A stretch of 64,000 bases of DNA from positions 2,261,501-2,325,500 of the forward strand of contig NZ_CP076361.1 in the NCBI RefSeq assembly GCF_018798885.1. Direction: 5' to 3'. The DNA is from Gemmobacter fulvus. Lineage in GTDB: Bacteria; Pseudomonadota; Alphaproteobacteria; Rhodobacterales; Rhodobacteraceae. Each line of letters starts with the position of its first letter. The stretch's first letter is position 1. The notes beneath the pieces are model-generated. The model searched no databases. It saw only the letters and a program-made list of their open reading frames with translations, and was not told where the DNA came from. The position numbers and the translations under genes are program-made. This document shows, in pieces, positions 1 through 8,849 of the stretch.

Positions 1-29
1 CGGCTGATACCGTCGGGTCAGGATGGGAC

Positions 30-1916
30 ATGCAGGCCGATATTGACCATATCCAGGAAATCGAGGCGATGTCGCAACGGGCGGCCTTTCGGGGTGCCCG
101 CAGCGTGCGTGACCCGATCGTGGTCGAAAGCTGGCTGCGCTGCCTTGAAAAGCACGGGCTTGATCCGGCAGCCCGGTCCGAGGCATATATCGTGCCCGAC
201 AGCGCCCTGCGCTTTCACCGCCAGCGATCCGAAGATCTGATCTCCATTGCGCGGTCGGGGATTGACGGGCTCTACAAGCTGGTCGCCGGGCAGAACTATG
301 TCCTGCTGCTGTCGGACAGCGCCGGGGTGACGGTCGAATATCTGGGCGAAGCGGCGCAGAAGGATGCGCTGCGCAAAAGCGGGCTGTATCTTGGGGCCGA
401 ATGGTCCGAGGCACGGGCGGGCACCTGTGCGCTGGGGGCGTGTATTGAATCGGGCGAGCCGCTGATCATCCATCAAAGCGACCATTTCGATGTGAGCCAT
501 GGTGCGCTGTCCTGCACCGCCGCGCCGATCTATGACACCAGCGGCGCGCTGACGGCGGTTCTGGATGTCTCGTTGCTGTCATCGCCGATGCCGCGCGCCA
601 GCCAGTTTCTGGCGCTCAATCTGGTGCGGCAAGCGGCACGGCGGATCGAGATGGCCAATATCATGGCCGAAAGCCGCCGCGACTGGGTGCTGCGCCTTGC
701 GGGCAGCCCGGACTTTCTGGATGTCGACCCCGAAGCGGCCCTGTCGCTGGACAGTGGCGGGCGGGTGATCGGCATGACCAATGGCGCGGCGCGGCTGATG
801 GCGCGTTCGCTGGGGCTGGACTGGCGCGAGGGCGCGCGTCTGATCGGGCGCCATGTCTCGGAAGTGTTCGATCTGGGGCTGGAGACGCTGGAGGGCCTGA
901 CCCGCCAGCGTGATGCCCGCGACCGTTTCATCGAAACCCGCGACGGCTATCGCCTGTTCGCCCATGCCATCGAGCCGCAGCGCAGCTTCGTGCCCCGGAT
1001 TGCGCGGGCGCGGCACATCCCGGCAGAATTGCGCGATCTGGCGGGCGATGATCCGGGGATGACGCAACTGCTGGAACAGGCGGCGGCGCTGGCCAATGGG
1101 CAGATGCCGTTGTTGATCGACGGGGAATCGGGTGCAGGCAAATCGACGCTGGCCCGCGCCATCCATGCCATTGGCCGCCGGGGGCCTTGTATCACCGTGG
1201 CCTGCGAAACCATTGACGAGGATGAGTCCGCGATCCTGTTCGGGCGCGAGGACAAACGCCATTTCGAGCCGGGATGGATTGACGCGGCCGAGGGCGGCAC
1301 GCTGATCCTCGACAATCTGGAAGACCTGCCGCCCCGGCTTCAGGCGCGGTTGGTCTCGCTGCTGACGGAACACAGCTATCGCCCGGTCGGGGCCACGCGC
1401 GAACGGCGCTCCACCGCGCGGATCATCGTCACCACGGCGGCGGATCTGGCCGACCTGGCGGCCCGCAACAGCCTGCGCCGCGATCTGCTGCATCGGGTCT
1501 CGGGCACCCGCCTGAGCCTGCCCGCGCTGCGCCAGCGGCGCGATATTCTGGGCCTTGCCGACAAGCTGTTTGCGCAGGCCTTTGGCACGGCGGTCCGGTT
1601 CGATGCGACGGCGGTGGCGGCGCTGGCCAATCACGACTGGACCGGCAATCTGCATGCCTTGACCAGCCTTGCCACCACGCTCGCCGCGACCATCCGCCAG
1701 ACCGGCGACAGCGCCGAGGCGATCACGCTGACGGACAAGGATTTTCCGCCGCATCTGCGGGCGCAGGGCGGCGATCACACGCCCAATGCGCAGGTCATTC
1801 TGGCCCGGTTGCTGGACGAGGCGGGGTGGAACGTCTCGGCGGTGGCGCGCCAGCTTGGCGTGGACCGCAGCACCATTCACCGGCAGATCCTGCGTTACGG
1901 TTTGTCGCGGGCCTGA
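30..1916 (+). CDS. AcoR-like Fis-family regulator lacking the sigma-54 loop
   Basis: A 628-residue regulator with an N-terminal GAF-type sensor (roughly residues 50-200), a central AAA+ module and a C-terminal Fis-type helix-turn-helix (about 595-625). The Walker A motif is GESGAGKS at residues 365-372. The Walker B segment reads GGTLILDNLEDLP, so the usual catalytic Glu after Asp428 is Asn429. The GAFTGA loop that contacts sigma-54, expected between ELFG and the Walker B, is replaced by a short GREDKRHFEPG segment. The Arg-rich segment after sensor I (RRDLLHR) is kept. The family normally activates sigma-54 promoters in response to a small ligand; without GAFTGA this protein probably works with another sigma factor or represses. 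It converges on hyuB with a 22-base overlap of the 3' ends, so it is a plausible regulator of the adjacent catabolic genes. A GGATGGGAC purine run precedes the ATG. Confidence 0.85.
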   Translation: MQADIDHIQEIEAMSQRAAFRGARSVRDPIVVESWLRCLEKHGLDPAARSEAYIVPDSALRFHRQRSEDLISIARSGIDGLYKLVAGQNYVLLLSDSAGVTVEYLGEAAQKDALRKSGLYLGAEWSEARAGTCALGACIESGEPLIIHQSDHFDVSHGALSCTAAPIYDTSGALTAVLDVSLLSSPMPRASQFLALNLVRQAARRIEMANIMAESRRDWVLRLAGSPDFLDVDPEAALSLDSGGRVIGMTNGAARLMARSLGLDWREGARLIGRHVSEVFDLGLETLEGLTRQRDARDRFIETRDGYRLFAHAIEPQRSFVPRIARARHIPAELRDLAGDDPGMTQLLEQAAALANGQMPLLIDGESGAGKSTLARAIHAIGRRGPCITVACETIDEDESAILFGREDKRHFEPGWIDAAEGGTLILDNLEDLPPRLQARLVSLLTEHSYRPVGATRERRSTARIIVTTAADLADLAARNSLRRDLLHRVSGTRLSLPALRQRRDILGLADKLFAQAFGTAVRFDATAVAALANHDWTGNLHALTSLATTLAATIRQTGDSAEAITLTDKDFPPHLRAQGGDHTPNAQVILARLLDEAGWNVSAVARQLGVDRSTIHRQILRYGLSRA

Positions 1917-3586
1917 TCGGGGAACAGCGCGGCGCTTTGTTCGGCGCTGTAACGGCCCAGCCGCAGATCTTCGGCAATTGCGGCGGGCGCGCGCAGGGCA
2001 GGCGGGCCATAGCCACCGCCGCCGGGGGTGCGGACGCGCACGCGGTCGCCCGGTTGCAGCGCGATGTCCTGCGCTTTGGACAGGTGCGGCGGCACCCAGA
2101 CGGTATCCCCCCGGATCACCTCGACGCGGTTCACCGCCCCGTCCTGCCCGCCCATCGCGCCTTGCGGCCCGCTGCGGCCATGATCCATCACAAAGCTCGC
2201 CTGCGCTGTGCCGCGCAGCAATTCGATCTCGTAATCCAGCCCAAAGCCGCCCCGGTGCTGCCCGGCCCCGCCCGAGCCGTCATGCAGCGCATAGCGGCGA
2301 TAGAGCACGGGGAAATTCTGCTCCATGATCTCCACCGGCGGGGCTTTGGAAATGCCGATGGTCGAACAGCCGTTGCTCAGCCCGTCATGGTCGGCATTGC
2401 CGCCATACCCGCCGCCCGAAATCTGATACATGACGTAATCCCGACCGCGTTCGGGATCATGCCCGCCAAGGCCGAAATTGCCCGAGGTTCCGGCAGGGGC
2501 GGCGGTCACGCGGTCCGGCAGGGCCTGCACCAACGCCGCAAACACCGCCTCGGCAATGCGCTGACTCACCTCGGCGGCGCAGCCCGAGACGGGGCGGGGA
2601 TACTGCGCATCCAGAAAGGTGCCCGCGATGCCTGTCACCGTCAGTGGCACAAAGGCCCCGGCGCTGATCGGCACATCGGGAAAGATATGCCGCATCGCCA
2701 GATAAACCGATGACAGCGTGGTCGCCCGCACCGAATTCATCGGCCCCCGGCAGGGCGGCGACGAGCCGGTGAAATCGAAGCTGAGCGTCTCACCCTCACG
2801 CGTCACGCAGAGCGCAATGGTCAGCGGCGCATCGACCACGCCGTCGCTGTCGATGAAGGCCGTCGCGTGATAGTGGCCCGCCGGGATCAGTGCGATATTG
2901 GCCTGCATCTGCTGCGTGGCGAAGCCGTGCATTTCGGCAATCGCCGCCGCCACCTCGGCATCGCCATAGCGGTCAAGCAGTGCGCCCAGCCGCGCCGCCC
3001 CCACCAGCAGCGCCGAGGCCTGCGCCTTCACATCGCCGATCCGCTGTTCCGAAACCCGGATATTGGAGCAGATGATCTGCCAGATCTCGCGGTCCTTCAC
3101 ACCGCGCTTGAACAGTTTGACCGGCGGCAACCGCAGCCCTTCCTGTTCGGCGGCGGTGGCCGAGGCGGAAAAGCCACCCGGAACTGCGCCGCCAGTGTCG
3201 GGCCAGTGGCCGGTGTTCGACAGCCAGCACCACAGCGCGCCGTTGCGATAGAAGGGCAGGGCAAACCGCACATCCATCAGATGCGTGCCGCCTAGGTAGG
3301 GGTCGTTGACGATATAGATGTCATCCGGCTCGGGCGCTGCCGTCTCGCCCCGCGCGATACGTTCGATCAGGTGGCGGGTCGAAAACTGCATCGTGCCGAC
3401 AAAAACCGGCAGACCCTGCGCGCCCTGTGCGATCAGGCTGCCATCGGTCGCGGCATAGATACCGTCCGATCTGTCATTCGCCTCGGCGATCACCGGCGAA
3501 AAGGCGGCGCGGGAAAAGGTCAGGTCCATCTCGTCGCAGACCTGCTGCAACCCGGCCTGAATGACGGCGAGGGTGACGGGATCCAT
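1895..3586 (-). CDS. hyuB: Hydantoinase/oxoprolinase subunit B (HyuB family)
   Basis: A 563-residue HyuB-type subunit, normal length for the family. Family features seen are the N-terminal region leading to SRAAFSPVIAEANDRSDGIY, the segment FDFTGSSPPCRGPMNSV near the middle, and the glycine-rich C-terminal GGGGYGPP. Family members pair with HyuA to hydrolyse cyclic amides (hydantoins, 5-oxoproline) with ATP, or to carboxylate ketones; the exact substrate cannot be read from sequence. Its ATG overlaps the hyuA stop by one base (TAATG), so the two subunits are translationally coupled. It is the last gene of the leftward ABC-importer/hyu operon. Its 3' end overlaps the convergent regulator, and I see no terminator hairpin there. 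Confidence 0.9.
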   Translation of the reverse strand: MDPVTLAVIQAGLQQVCDEMDLTFSRAAFSPVIAEANDRSDGIYAATDGSLIAQGAQGLPVFVGTMQFSTRHLIERIARGETAAPEPDDIYIVNDPYLGGTHLMDVRFALPFYRNGALWCWLSNTGHWPDTGGAVPGGFSASATAAEQEGLRLPPVKLFKRGVKDREIWQIICSNIRVSEQRIGDVKAQASALLVGAARLGALLDRYGDAEVAAAIAEMHGFATQQMQANIALIPAGHYHATAFIDSDGVVDAPLTIALCVTREGETLSFDFTGSSPPCRGPMNSVRATTLSSVYLAMRHIFPDVPISAGAFVPLTVTGIAGTFLDAQYPRPVSGCAAEVSQRIAEAVFAALVQALPDRVTAAPAGTSGNFGLGGHDPERGRDYVMYQISGGGYGGNADHDGLSNGCSTIGISKAPPVEIMEQNFPVLYRRYALHDGSGGAGQHRGGFGLDYEIELLRGTAQASFVMDHGRSGPQGAMGGQDGAVNRVEVIRGDTVWVPPHLSKAQDIALQPGDRVRVRTPGGGGYGPPALRAPAAIAEDLRLGRYSAEQSAALFPDQARDKP

Positions 3587-5613
3587 TAGGCAGGCCCTCC
3601 GATTGTCAGGATAAGATTGCCCATGGCATCGCTGGCCAGATCATCGCCGGGGGCGAGGATCGTGGTCGTGTCCATCTGTTCGATGATGGCGGGGCCGGAC
3701 AGCCGCGCGTCCAGCGGCAGGTGATCGCGCCAATAGACCGGCGTGTCGATCCAGCGCCCGAACCAGACCGGACGGCTGCCGGTTTGGGCCTCGGTCAGGC
3801 TGCGGCGCCCCGCCGGGTCGATCAGCGCCGAAAGATCCAGCTCGGGCCTTGTGCCGATGACCGAACAGTTCAGATTGACCAGATTGGCGCGGATCATCGG
3901 CAGATCGACATGGAAGCGCGCGTGATAGGCCGCCTCGAACAGCGCTTGCAGCGCCGCGCGCGTGGGGCGGCCTTGCGGCAGCGGCACCCGCAGCAGATGG
4001 GTCTGGCCGATGAACTGCATGTCGGCGGAATATTCGGCGCGGATGTCGGTCAGGGTCAGCCGTTCAGCCGCAATTTGGGCGCGGCCCTGTGCCTCTTGGG
4101 CGGCCCAGAGCGCATGGACCTCGGCCATATCCACATCATCCAGCGGGCGGTTCAACGTGCGCACGAAATCATGGCGCAGATCGGCCACCGTGCAACCCAG
4201 CGCATTGGTGATGCCGGGGCGGGCCGGGATCAGCACGCGCGGAATGGCCAGCTCGCGCGCCAGATCGGCGGCATGCAGCGGCCCGGCCCCGCCAAAGGCG
4301 AACAGGGCGAAATCGCGCGGATCCGCCCCCAGCGACAGGCTGACCATGCGGATGGCCCCCGCCATATGGGTATTGGCGATTCGCAGCACCGCCGCCGCCG
4401 CCGCCTCGGCGGGCAAGCCCAGCGGGGTGGCAATCTGATCCTGCATCGCCTGCCGTGCGGCCTCGGCCGCCTGTCCGAACCGGCTGGCGGGCAGGCGGCC
4501 CAGCAACAGATTGGCGTCGGAAATGGTGACACGGCTGCCGCCCCGCCCATAGCAGACCGGGCCGGGGGTCGCCCCGGCGCTGTCTGGCCCGACGCGCAGC
4601 ATCCCGGCGGCATCGACCCGCGCGATGGAGCCGCCCCCCGCGCCGACGGTGCGCACATCGACCATCGGCACATGGATCGGCATGGCATATTCCACCTCGA
4701 TCTCGTTCGAGACGGGGGCCTGTGCGTTGCGGATCAGCGCCACATCGGTCGATGTGCCGCCCATGTCATAGGTGATCAGGTTTTCGATCCCGGCCCGGCG
4801 TCCGGTATAACAGGCGGCCATCACGCCCGAGGCGGGGCCGGACATCACGGTTTTCACCGCCTCGCGCGCCACAGACCCCGCATTGACCATACCGCCATTG
4901 CCATTCATCACCAGCAGATCCGCCGTATAGCCCCGGTCTTTCAGGCTGTCCGACAACCGGCGCACATAGCGCTCCAGCAGCGGTTGCACCGCCGCATTGA
5001 CGGCGGCGGTCACGCCCCGCTCGTATTCCCGCGCCTCGGACAGCAGGGCATGGCCAAGGGTGATATAGGGCGTGGGCCAGAGCGTGCGGGCAATTTCGGC
5101 GGCGCGACGCTCATGCGCCGGGTTGGCATAGCTGTGCAGGAAATGGATCACCAGACTTTCACAACCCGCTTCGATCAGCTGTGTCAGGGCGCGGCGCAGC
5201 GCGTCCTCGTCCAGCGGGGTCAGCACGCGCCCCTGAGCATCCATGCGTTCCGGCACGCCCAATCGCAGATCGCGCGGGATCACCGGCACAAACCGCCCGG
5301 TCATGCCGTAAGGCTGTGGCCGGGTGCGGCGGCCCAGCTCCAGCACATCGCGGAAGCCTTCGGTGGTGATCAGCCCGGTGCGGCACAGGTTGCGCTCCAG
5401 CACGGCATTGGTGGTGGTGGTGGTGCCATGCACGATCAGCGCCACATCGGCCAGATCAACCCCGGTCTGCGCAAAGGCGTCGAGCACGCCGCCGGCCTGA
5501 TTGTCCAGCGTGGTCGGGGTCTTGGCCAGGGTCACGCGGCCCGTTGCGGGATCGAAGATCACCAGATCGGTGAATGTGCCCCCCACATCGACGCCCGCGA
5601 CCAAACCCGCCAT
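3586..5613 (-). CDS. hyuA: Hydantoinase/oxoprolinase subunit A (HyuA family)
   Basis: A 675-residue HyuA-type subunit with the actin/hexokinase-like ATPase fold. The phosphate-1 motif GVDVGGTFTD lies at residues 7-16, the second glycine/threonine motif YDMGGTSTDVAL near 285, and the segment DVRTVGAGGGSIA near 320. Together with HyuB it should form an ATP-dependent cyclic amidohydrolase or a related carboxylase; the family includes N-methylhydantoinase, 5-oxoprolinase and acetone/acetophenone carboxylases. The position downstream of livHMGF genes suggests that the imported compound, or a lactam made from it, is the substrate. The start is immediately downstream of the livF stop, with no gap, so the gene is part of that operon. 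Confidence 0.9.
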   Translation of the reverse strand: MAGLVAGVDVGGTFTDLVIFDPATGRVTLAKTPTTLDNQAGGVLDAFAQTGVDLADVALIVHGTTTTTNAVLERNLCRTGLITTEGFRDVLELGRRTRPQPYGMTGRFVPVIPRDLRLGVPERMDAQGRVLTPLDEDALRRALTQLIEAGCESLVIHFLHSYANPAHERRAAEIARTLWPTPYITLGHALLSEAREYERGVTAAVNAAVQPLLERYVRRLSDSLKDRGYTADLLVMNGNGGMVNAGSVAREAVKTVMSGPASGVMAACYTGRRAGIENLITYDMGGTSTDVALIRNAQAPVSNEIEVEYAMPIHVPMVDVRTVGAGGGSIARVDAAGMLRVGPDSAGATPGPVCYGRGGSRVTISDANLLLGRLPASRFGQAAEAARQAMQDQIATPLGLPAEAAAAAVLRIANTHMAGAIRMVSLSLGADPRDFALFAFGGAGPLHAADLARELAIPRVLIPARPGITNALGCTVADLRHDFVRTLNRPLDDVDMAEVHALWAAQEAQGRAQIAAERLTLTDIRAEYSADMQFIGQTHLLRVPLPQGRPTRAALQALFEAAYHARFHVDLPMIRANLVNLNCSVIGTRPELDLSALIDPAGRRSLTEAQTGSRPVWFGRWIDTPVYWRDHLPLDARLSGPAIIEQMDTTTILAPGDDLASDAMGNLILTIGGPA

Positions 5614-6309
5614 CTATACCCCCACATAGGTCTGAAACTGCGGCGCATCGGGGCGCAGCCCCTGTGCCGCCACGGTTTCCGCCACGCTGCCCTGCGCCAT
5701 GAAGGCAACGCTGTCGGCAACCGACAGCACCGCCTCGACCCGCTGTTCCACCAGAATCGTGGCAACGCCGGTCGCCTTCAGCCGGATCAGCGTCTCGCGG
5801 ATCAGCTGGATCATCGAGGGCTGCAAACCCTCGGTCGGCTCGTCCAGCAGCAGCACGGCGGGTTCAAGGCACAGCGCGCGCGCAAGGGCCAGCATCTGCT
5901 GTTCCCCGCCCGAAAGGGTGCGCGCGGGCTGGCTCAGCCGTTCGCGCAGCCGGGGAAACAGGTCCAGCACATGATCGCGGGTGGCCGCGCCCTTGCGCCG
6001 CGTCATCAGCCCGATATCGAGGTTCTCGGCCACCGTCAGCGGCCCGAACAGGCGGCGGCCCTGCGGCACATAGCCGATGCCATGGCGCGGCACCTCATGC
6101 GCGGGCATGCCATGCAGGGCCATGCCATCCAGATGGATGGTGCCCGAGGTCAGCGCCAGTTGCCCCATGATGGCGCGCATCAGGGTGGTCTTGCCCACGC
6201 CATTGCGCCCCATCACGCAGGTCACCTTGCCGGGGGCCGCCGTCAGGGTCAGCCCGCGCAACACCTGAACAGAGCCATAACCGCCGGACAGGCCTTCAAT
6301 CGTCAGCAT
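5614..6309 (-). CDS. livF: Branched-chain amino acid-type ABC ATPase (LivF-like)
   Basis: A 231-residue ATPase of the LivF class. Walker A GRNGVGKTT is at residues 34-42, the signature LSGGEQQ near 135, and Walker B VLLLDEPTEGL near 158. LivF/LivG dimers power uptake through LivH/LivM permeases from a periplasmic binding protein. The gene overlaps livG by 14 bases and is followed directly by hyuA. In the HAAT transporter family the solute is often not a branched-chain amino acid but an amide, urea or aromatic acid, so the symbol marks homology rather than substrate. Confidence 0.92.
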   Translation of the reverse strand: MLTIEGLSGGYGSVQVLRGLTLTAAPGKVTCVMGRNGVGKTTLMRAIMGQLALTSGTIHLDGMALHGMPAHEVPRHGIGYVPQGRRLFGPLTVAENLDIGLMTRRKGAATRDHVLDLFPRLRERLSQPARTLSGGEQQMLALARALCLEPAVLLLDEPTEGLQPSMIQLIRETLIRLKATGVATILVEQRVEAVLSVADSVAFMAQGSVAETVAAQGLRPDAPQFQTYVGV

Positions 6310-7021
6310 GGGCAGCCCCCAGATAGGCGTCCTGCACGGCGCGGTTGCGGCGGATCTCGGCCGGGGTGCCGGTGGCCAGCACCTGCCCGAAATTCAGCAC
6401 GGTGATGCGGGTGGCGAGTGTCATCACCACCTCCATGTTATGTTCGATCAGCAGAACCGTGGTCTGCGGCGCCAGCGCGCGGATCAGCGCGGTGAAACCC
6501 TCGATCTCGCTGTTGGCCAGCCCCTGCGTCGGTTCATCCAGGATCAGCAACCGGGGGGCCAGCGCCAGCCCCATGCCGATTTCCAGCAAGCGCTGGTGGC
6601 CATAGCTGAGCGTGCCTGCCACCTGATCCAGATAGGGGGCCAGCCCGACCCGCGCGGCGGCGGCCTCGGTCTCGGCCTGCAGTGCCCTAGGGTGGCGGCG
6701 CTGCACCGCCAGCGCCAGATTGTCGAACACCGACAGCCCGGCATAGATCGAGGTGATCTGGAACGTATAGGCGATGCCTTTGGCGACGCGGGCATGAGCG
6801 GGCAGGTGGGTGATGTCTTCGCCGGCAAAGCGGATGCTGCCCGCATCCGGGGCGATCCGCCCCGACAGCAGGCTGACAAAGGTGGTCTTGCCCGCGCCAT
6901 TCGGGCCGATCAGCGCGTGGATCTCGCCGGGGTGCAGCGCGAAATCCACCGCCTCCACCGCGCGCAGCCCGCCGAAATGTTTGGTAAGGCCACGCGCCTC
7001 CATCAGGGTCATGGCAGCCAT
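6296..7021 (-). CDS. livG: Branched-chain amino acid-type ABC ATPase (LivG-like)
   Basis: A 241-residue ATPase of the LivG class with Walker A GPNGAGKTT near residue 38, the LivG-typical signature LSYGHQR near 140, and Walker B LLILDEPTQGL. The open frame begins at 7021 after a G-rich stretch (GGGGGCTGAA). A second in-frame ATG at 7012 would give the classic ATGA overlap with the livM stop and is equally plausible. The partner is LivF, and both would bind the cytoplasmic loops of LivH and LivM. The gene sits in the middle of a tightly overlapping leftward operon. Confidence 0.92.
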   Translation of the reverse strand: MAAMTLMEARGLTKHFGGLRAVEAVDFALHPGEIHALIGPNGAGKTTFVSLLSGRIAPDAGSIRFAGEDITHLPAHARVAKGIAYTFQITSIYAGLSVFDNLALAVQRRHPRALQAETEAAAARVGLAPYLDQVAGTLSYGHQRLLEIGMGLALAPRLLILDEPTQGLANSEIEGFTALIRALAPQTTVLLIEHNMEVVMTLATRITVLNFGQVLATGTPAEIRRNRAVQDAYLGAAHADD

Positions 7022-7941
7022 TTCAGCCCCCGGTCGCGCAGGGTGCCAAGGATGCCTTTCGGGGCAAACAGCACCAGCACCAGCAGCGCCCCGCCCACCA
7101 CCAGCAGATGCGCCGAGGTATAGGTGGACGACAGGTCGATCAGATAGAACATCAGCACCGCCCCCAGCAGCGGCCCCAGCGTGGTGCCCGCACCCCCCAG
7201 CAGCACATAAAGCATCGGCAGGATGGAATACTGGATCGTGGCAAAGCTGGCCCCGACATAACCGAACAGCACGCCGTAAAACGCCCCCGCCGCCCCCGCA
7301 TAAAGGCCCGAAAGCGCCAGTGCCGCCAGTTTCACGGTGAAGGGATTGTAGCCGAGCATCCGGCTGCGTTCCTCATTCTCGCGCATCGCCACCATGATCC
7401 GGCCAAAGCGCGACCGGACCAGCGCCAGCTGCGCCAATAGCCCCGCCGCGAACAGCGCAAGCGCCGCCAGATAACGCGGCCCCGGCTGTGTCAGATCAAA
7501 GCCGAAGGCCTGCCGGGCGGCAGCGGGCAGCGGGAAGCCCTCGTCGCCGCCGGTGATTGCCCCGAAATACAGCAGGGTCAGATAGCCGGCCTGCGCGAAC
7601 ATCAGCGTCACGATCATGAAGCTGACCCCGGCGGTGCGCAGCGCCAGAAGCCCGGTCAGCGCCGCCATGGCCGCCCCGGCAAGGCTGCCTGCGATCAGGG
7701 CGGGCAGCGCGCCCAGCCCGACATGCTGGATGAGCAGCCCGCTGCCAAACATGCCCGCCGCCAGAAACAGCGCATGCCCGAGGCTGAGCAGCCCGGTATA
7801 GCCAAAGGCGATGTTGTAGCCCATGGCAAACACCGCCAGCACCATGATGCGCGCCAGATTGCCGTGATGATAGACGGGCAGCAGGAAATGCAGCGTCAGC
7901 AGCCCGGCCAGCACCGCACCATGCAGGATCAGCGCCTTCAT
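7009..7941 (-). CDS. livM: Branched-chain amino acid-type ABC permease (LivM-like)
   Basis: A 310-residue polytopic inner-membrane permease with about eight to ten hydrophobic segments and the family features NIAFGYTGLLSLGHALF near residue 45 and a cytoplasmic coupling region with RSRFGRIMVAMRENEERS near 180. It pairs with LivH to form the translocation channel. Its ATG overlaps the livH stop by four bases (ATGA), so expression is coupled. Length and topology are normal for LivM. Confidence 0.92.
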   Translation of the reverse strand: MKALILHGAVLAGLLTLHFLLPVYHHGNLARIMVLAVFAMGYNIAFGYTGLLSLGHALFLAAGMFGSGLLIQHVGLGALPALIAGSLAGAAMAALTGLLALRTAGVSFMIVTLMFAQAGYLTLLYFGAITGGDEGFPLPAAARQAFGFDLTQPGPRYLAALALFAAGLLAQLALVRSRFGRIMVAMRENEERSRMLGYNPFTVKLAALALSGLYAGAAGAFYGVLFGYVGASFATIQYSILPMLYVLLGGAGTTLGPLLGAVLMFYLIDLSSTYTSAHLLVVGGALLVLVLFAPKGILGTLRDRGLKWLP

Positions 7942-8813
7942 GCGCGCCCCCCGAACAGGCCCTGCGGGCGGAACACCAGCACCAGCGCCACCGCCAATGT
8001 GGCGATGATCTTGGCCAGCGTGGGCGAAAAGAACATCGAGATGATGCCATCTGACAGCCCGATCATCAGCGCGGCAATCAGCGTGCCACGGATCGACCCC
8101 AAGCCGCCGATGATCACCACGATGAAGCTGAGCAACAGCGGATCATGCCCCATCAGGTAATGCGCCTGCTGGATCGGCACGATCAGCACGGCGGCAATCG
8201 CGGCCAGCCCGGCCCCCAGTGCGAAGGTGCCCGCATAGACCCGGTCCACATGGATGCCAAAGGCGCGGGCGGTGGCGCGGTCCACCTGCGTCGCGCGCAT
8301 CACCAGCCCGGCGCGGGTGCGGGTGATGAAGGCCCAGACCGCCAGCAGGATCAGGGCCGCCGCCAGCACCACGAACAGCTTGTAGCCGGAATAACCGAAC
8401 CACGGAAATTGCAGGCGCAGGGTGAAGGGCGGCTCCACCGCCCGCGCATCGGGGCCAAACAGGCTGAGCGCTGCCTGTTGCAGGATGTAGCTGAGGCCGA
8501 TGGTCGCCACGATGGTCGCCTCGGCATCGTAGTTCAGCCGCTTCAGAACCGTCGTATCGGCCAGCGCGGCCAGTGCTGCCACCACCAGCGGCACCACGAT
8601 CAGCGCGCAGGCAAAGCCCAGCAGCGGCGTGGGCATGGCCTGCGCCACGAACCACGCCAGCACTGCGCCCAGCATGAAGAACTCGCCATGGGCGACATTG
8701 ACCACCCGCATGACGCCGAAGGTGAGGCTCAGCCCCACGGCGGTCAGCGCCAGCACCGCCGCCATGACGGTGCCTTCCAGCGTGGCAAGCAAAAGGAAAG
8801 GGCCAAATCCCAT
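7938..8813 (-). CDS. livH: Branched-chain amino acid-type ABC permease (LivH-like)
   Basis: A 291-residue permease with about eight hydrophobic segments. The hallmark VGLSLTFGVMRVVNVAHGEF occurs near residues 26-45, and a C-terminal IGGLGSIRGTLIAALMIG segment is present. It is the second channel subunit of the importer. It begins 36 bases after the stop of the substrate-binding protein gene, the only real gap within the transporter genes. Its stop overlaps the livM start. Confidence 0.92.
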   Translation of the reverse strand: MGFGPFLLLATLEGTVMAAVLALTAVGLSLTFGVMRVVNVAHGEFFMLGAVLAWFVAQAMPTPLLGFACALIVVPLVVAALAALADTTVLKRLNYDAEATIVATIGLSYILQQAALSLFGPDARAVEPPFTLRLQFPWFGYSGYKLFVVLAAALILLAVWAFITRTRAGLVMRATQVDRATARAFGIHVDRVYAGTFALGAGLAAIAAVLIVPIQQAHYLMGHDPLLLSFIVVIIGGLGSIRGTLIAALMIGLSDGIISMFFSPTLAKIIATLAVALVLVFRPQGLFGGRA

Positions 8814-8849
8814 GGATCACGGCGGGGGCACGCGGCCCCCGCCCCCTTT

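Noticed and set aside
579-1880. A 433-residue minus-strand frame opposite the AcoR-like regulator
   Set aside because: Arg/Gln-rich shadow with no domain; the sense gene has a GAF, AAA+ and HTH architecture.
3721-6405. An 894-residue plus-strand frame opposite hyuA and livF
   Set aside because: It is rich in Gln/Arg/His with no domain. The opposite strand has full HyuA and ABC ATPase motifs; long antisense frames are expected at this GC content.
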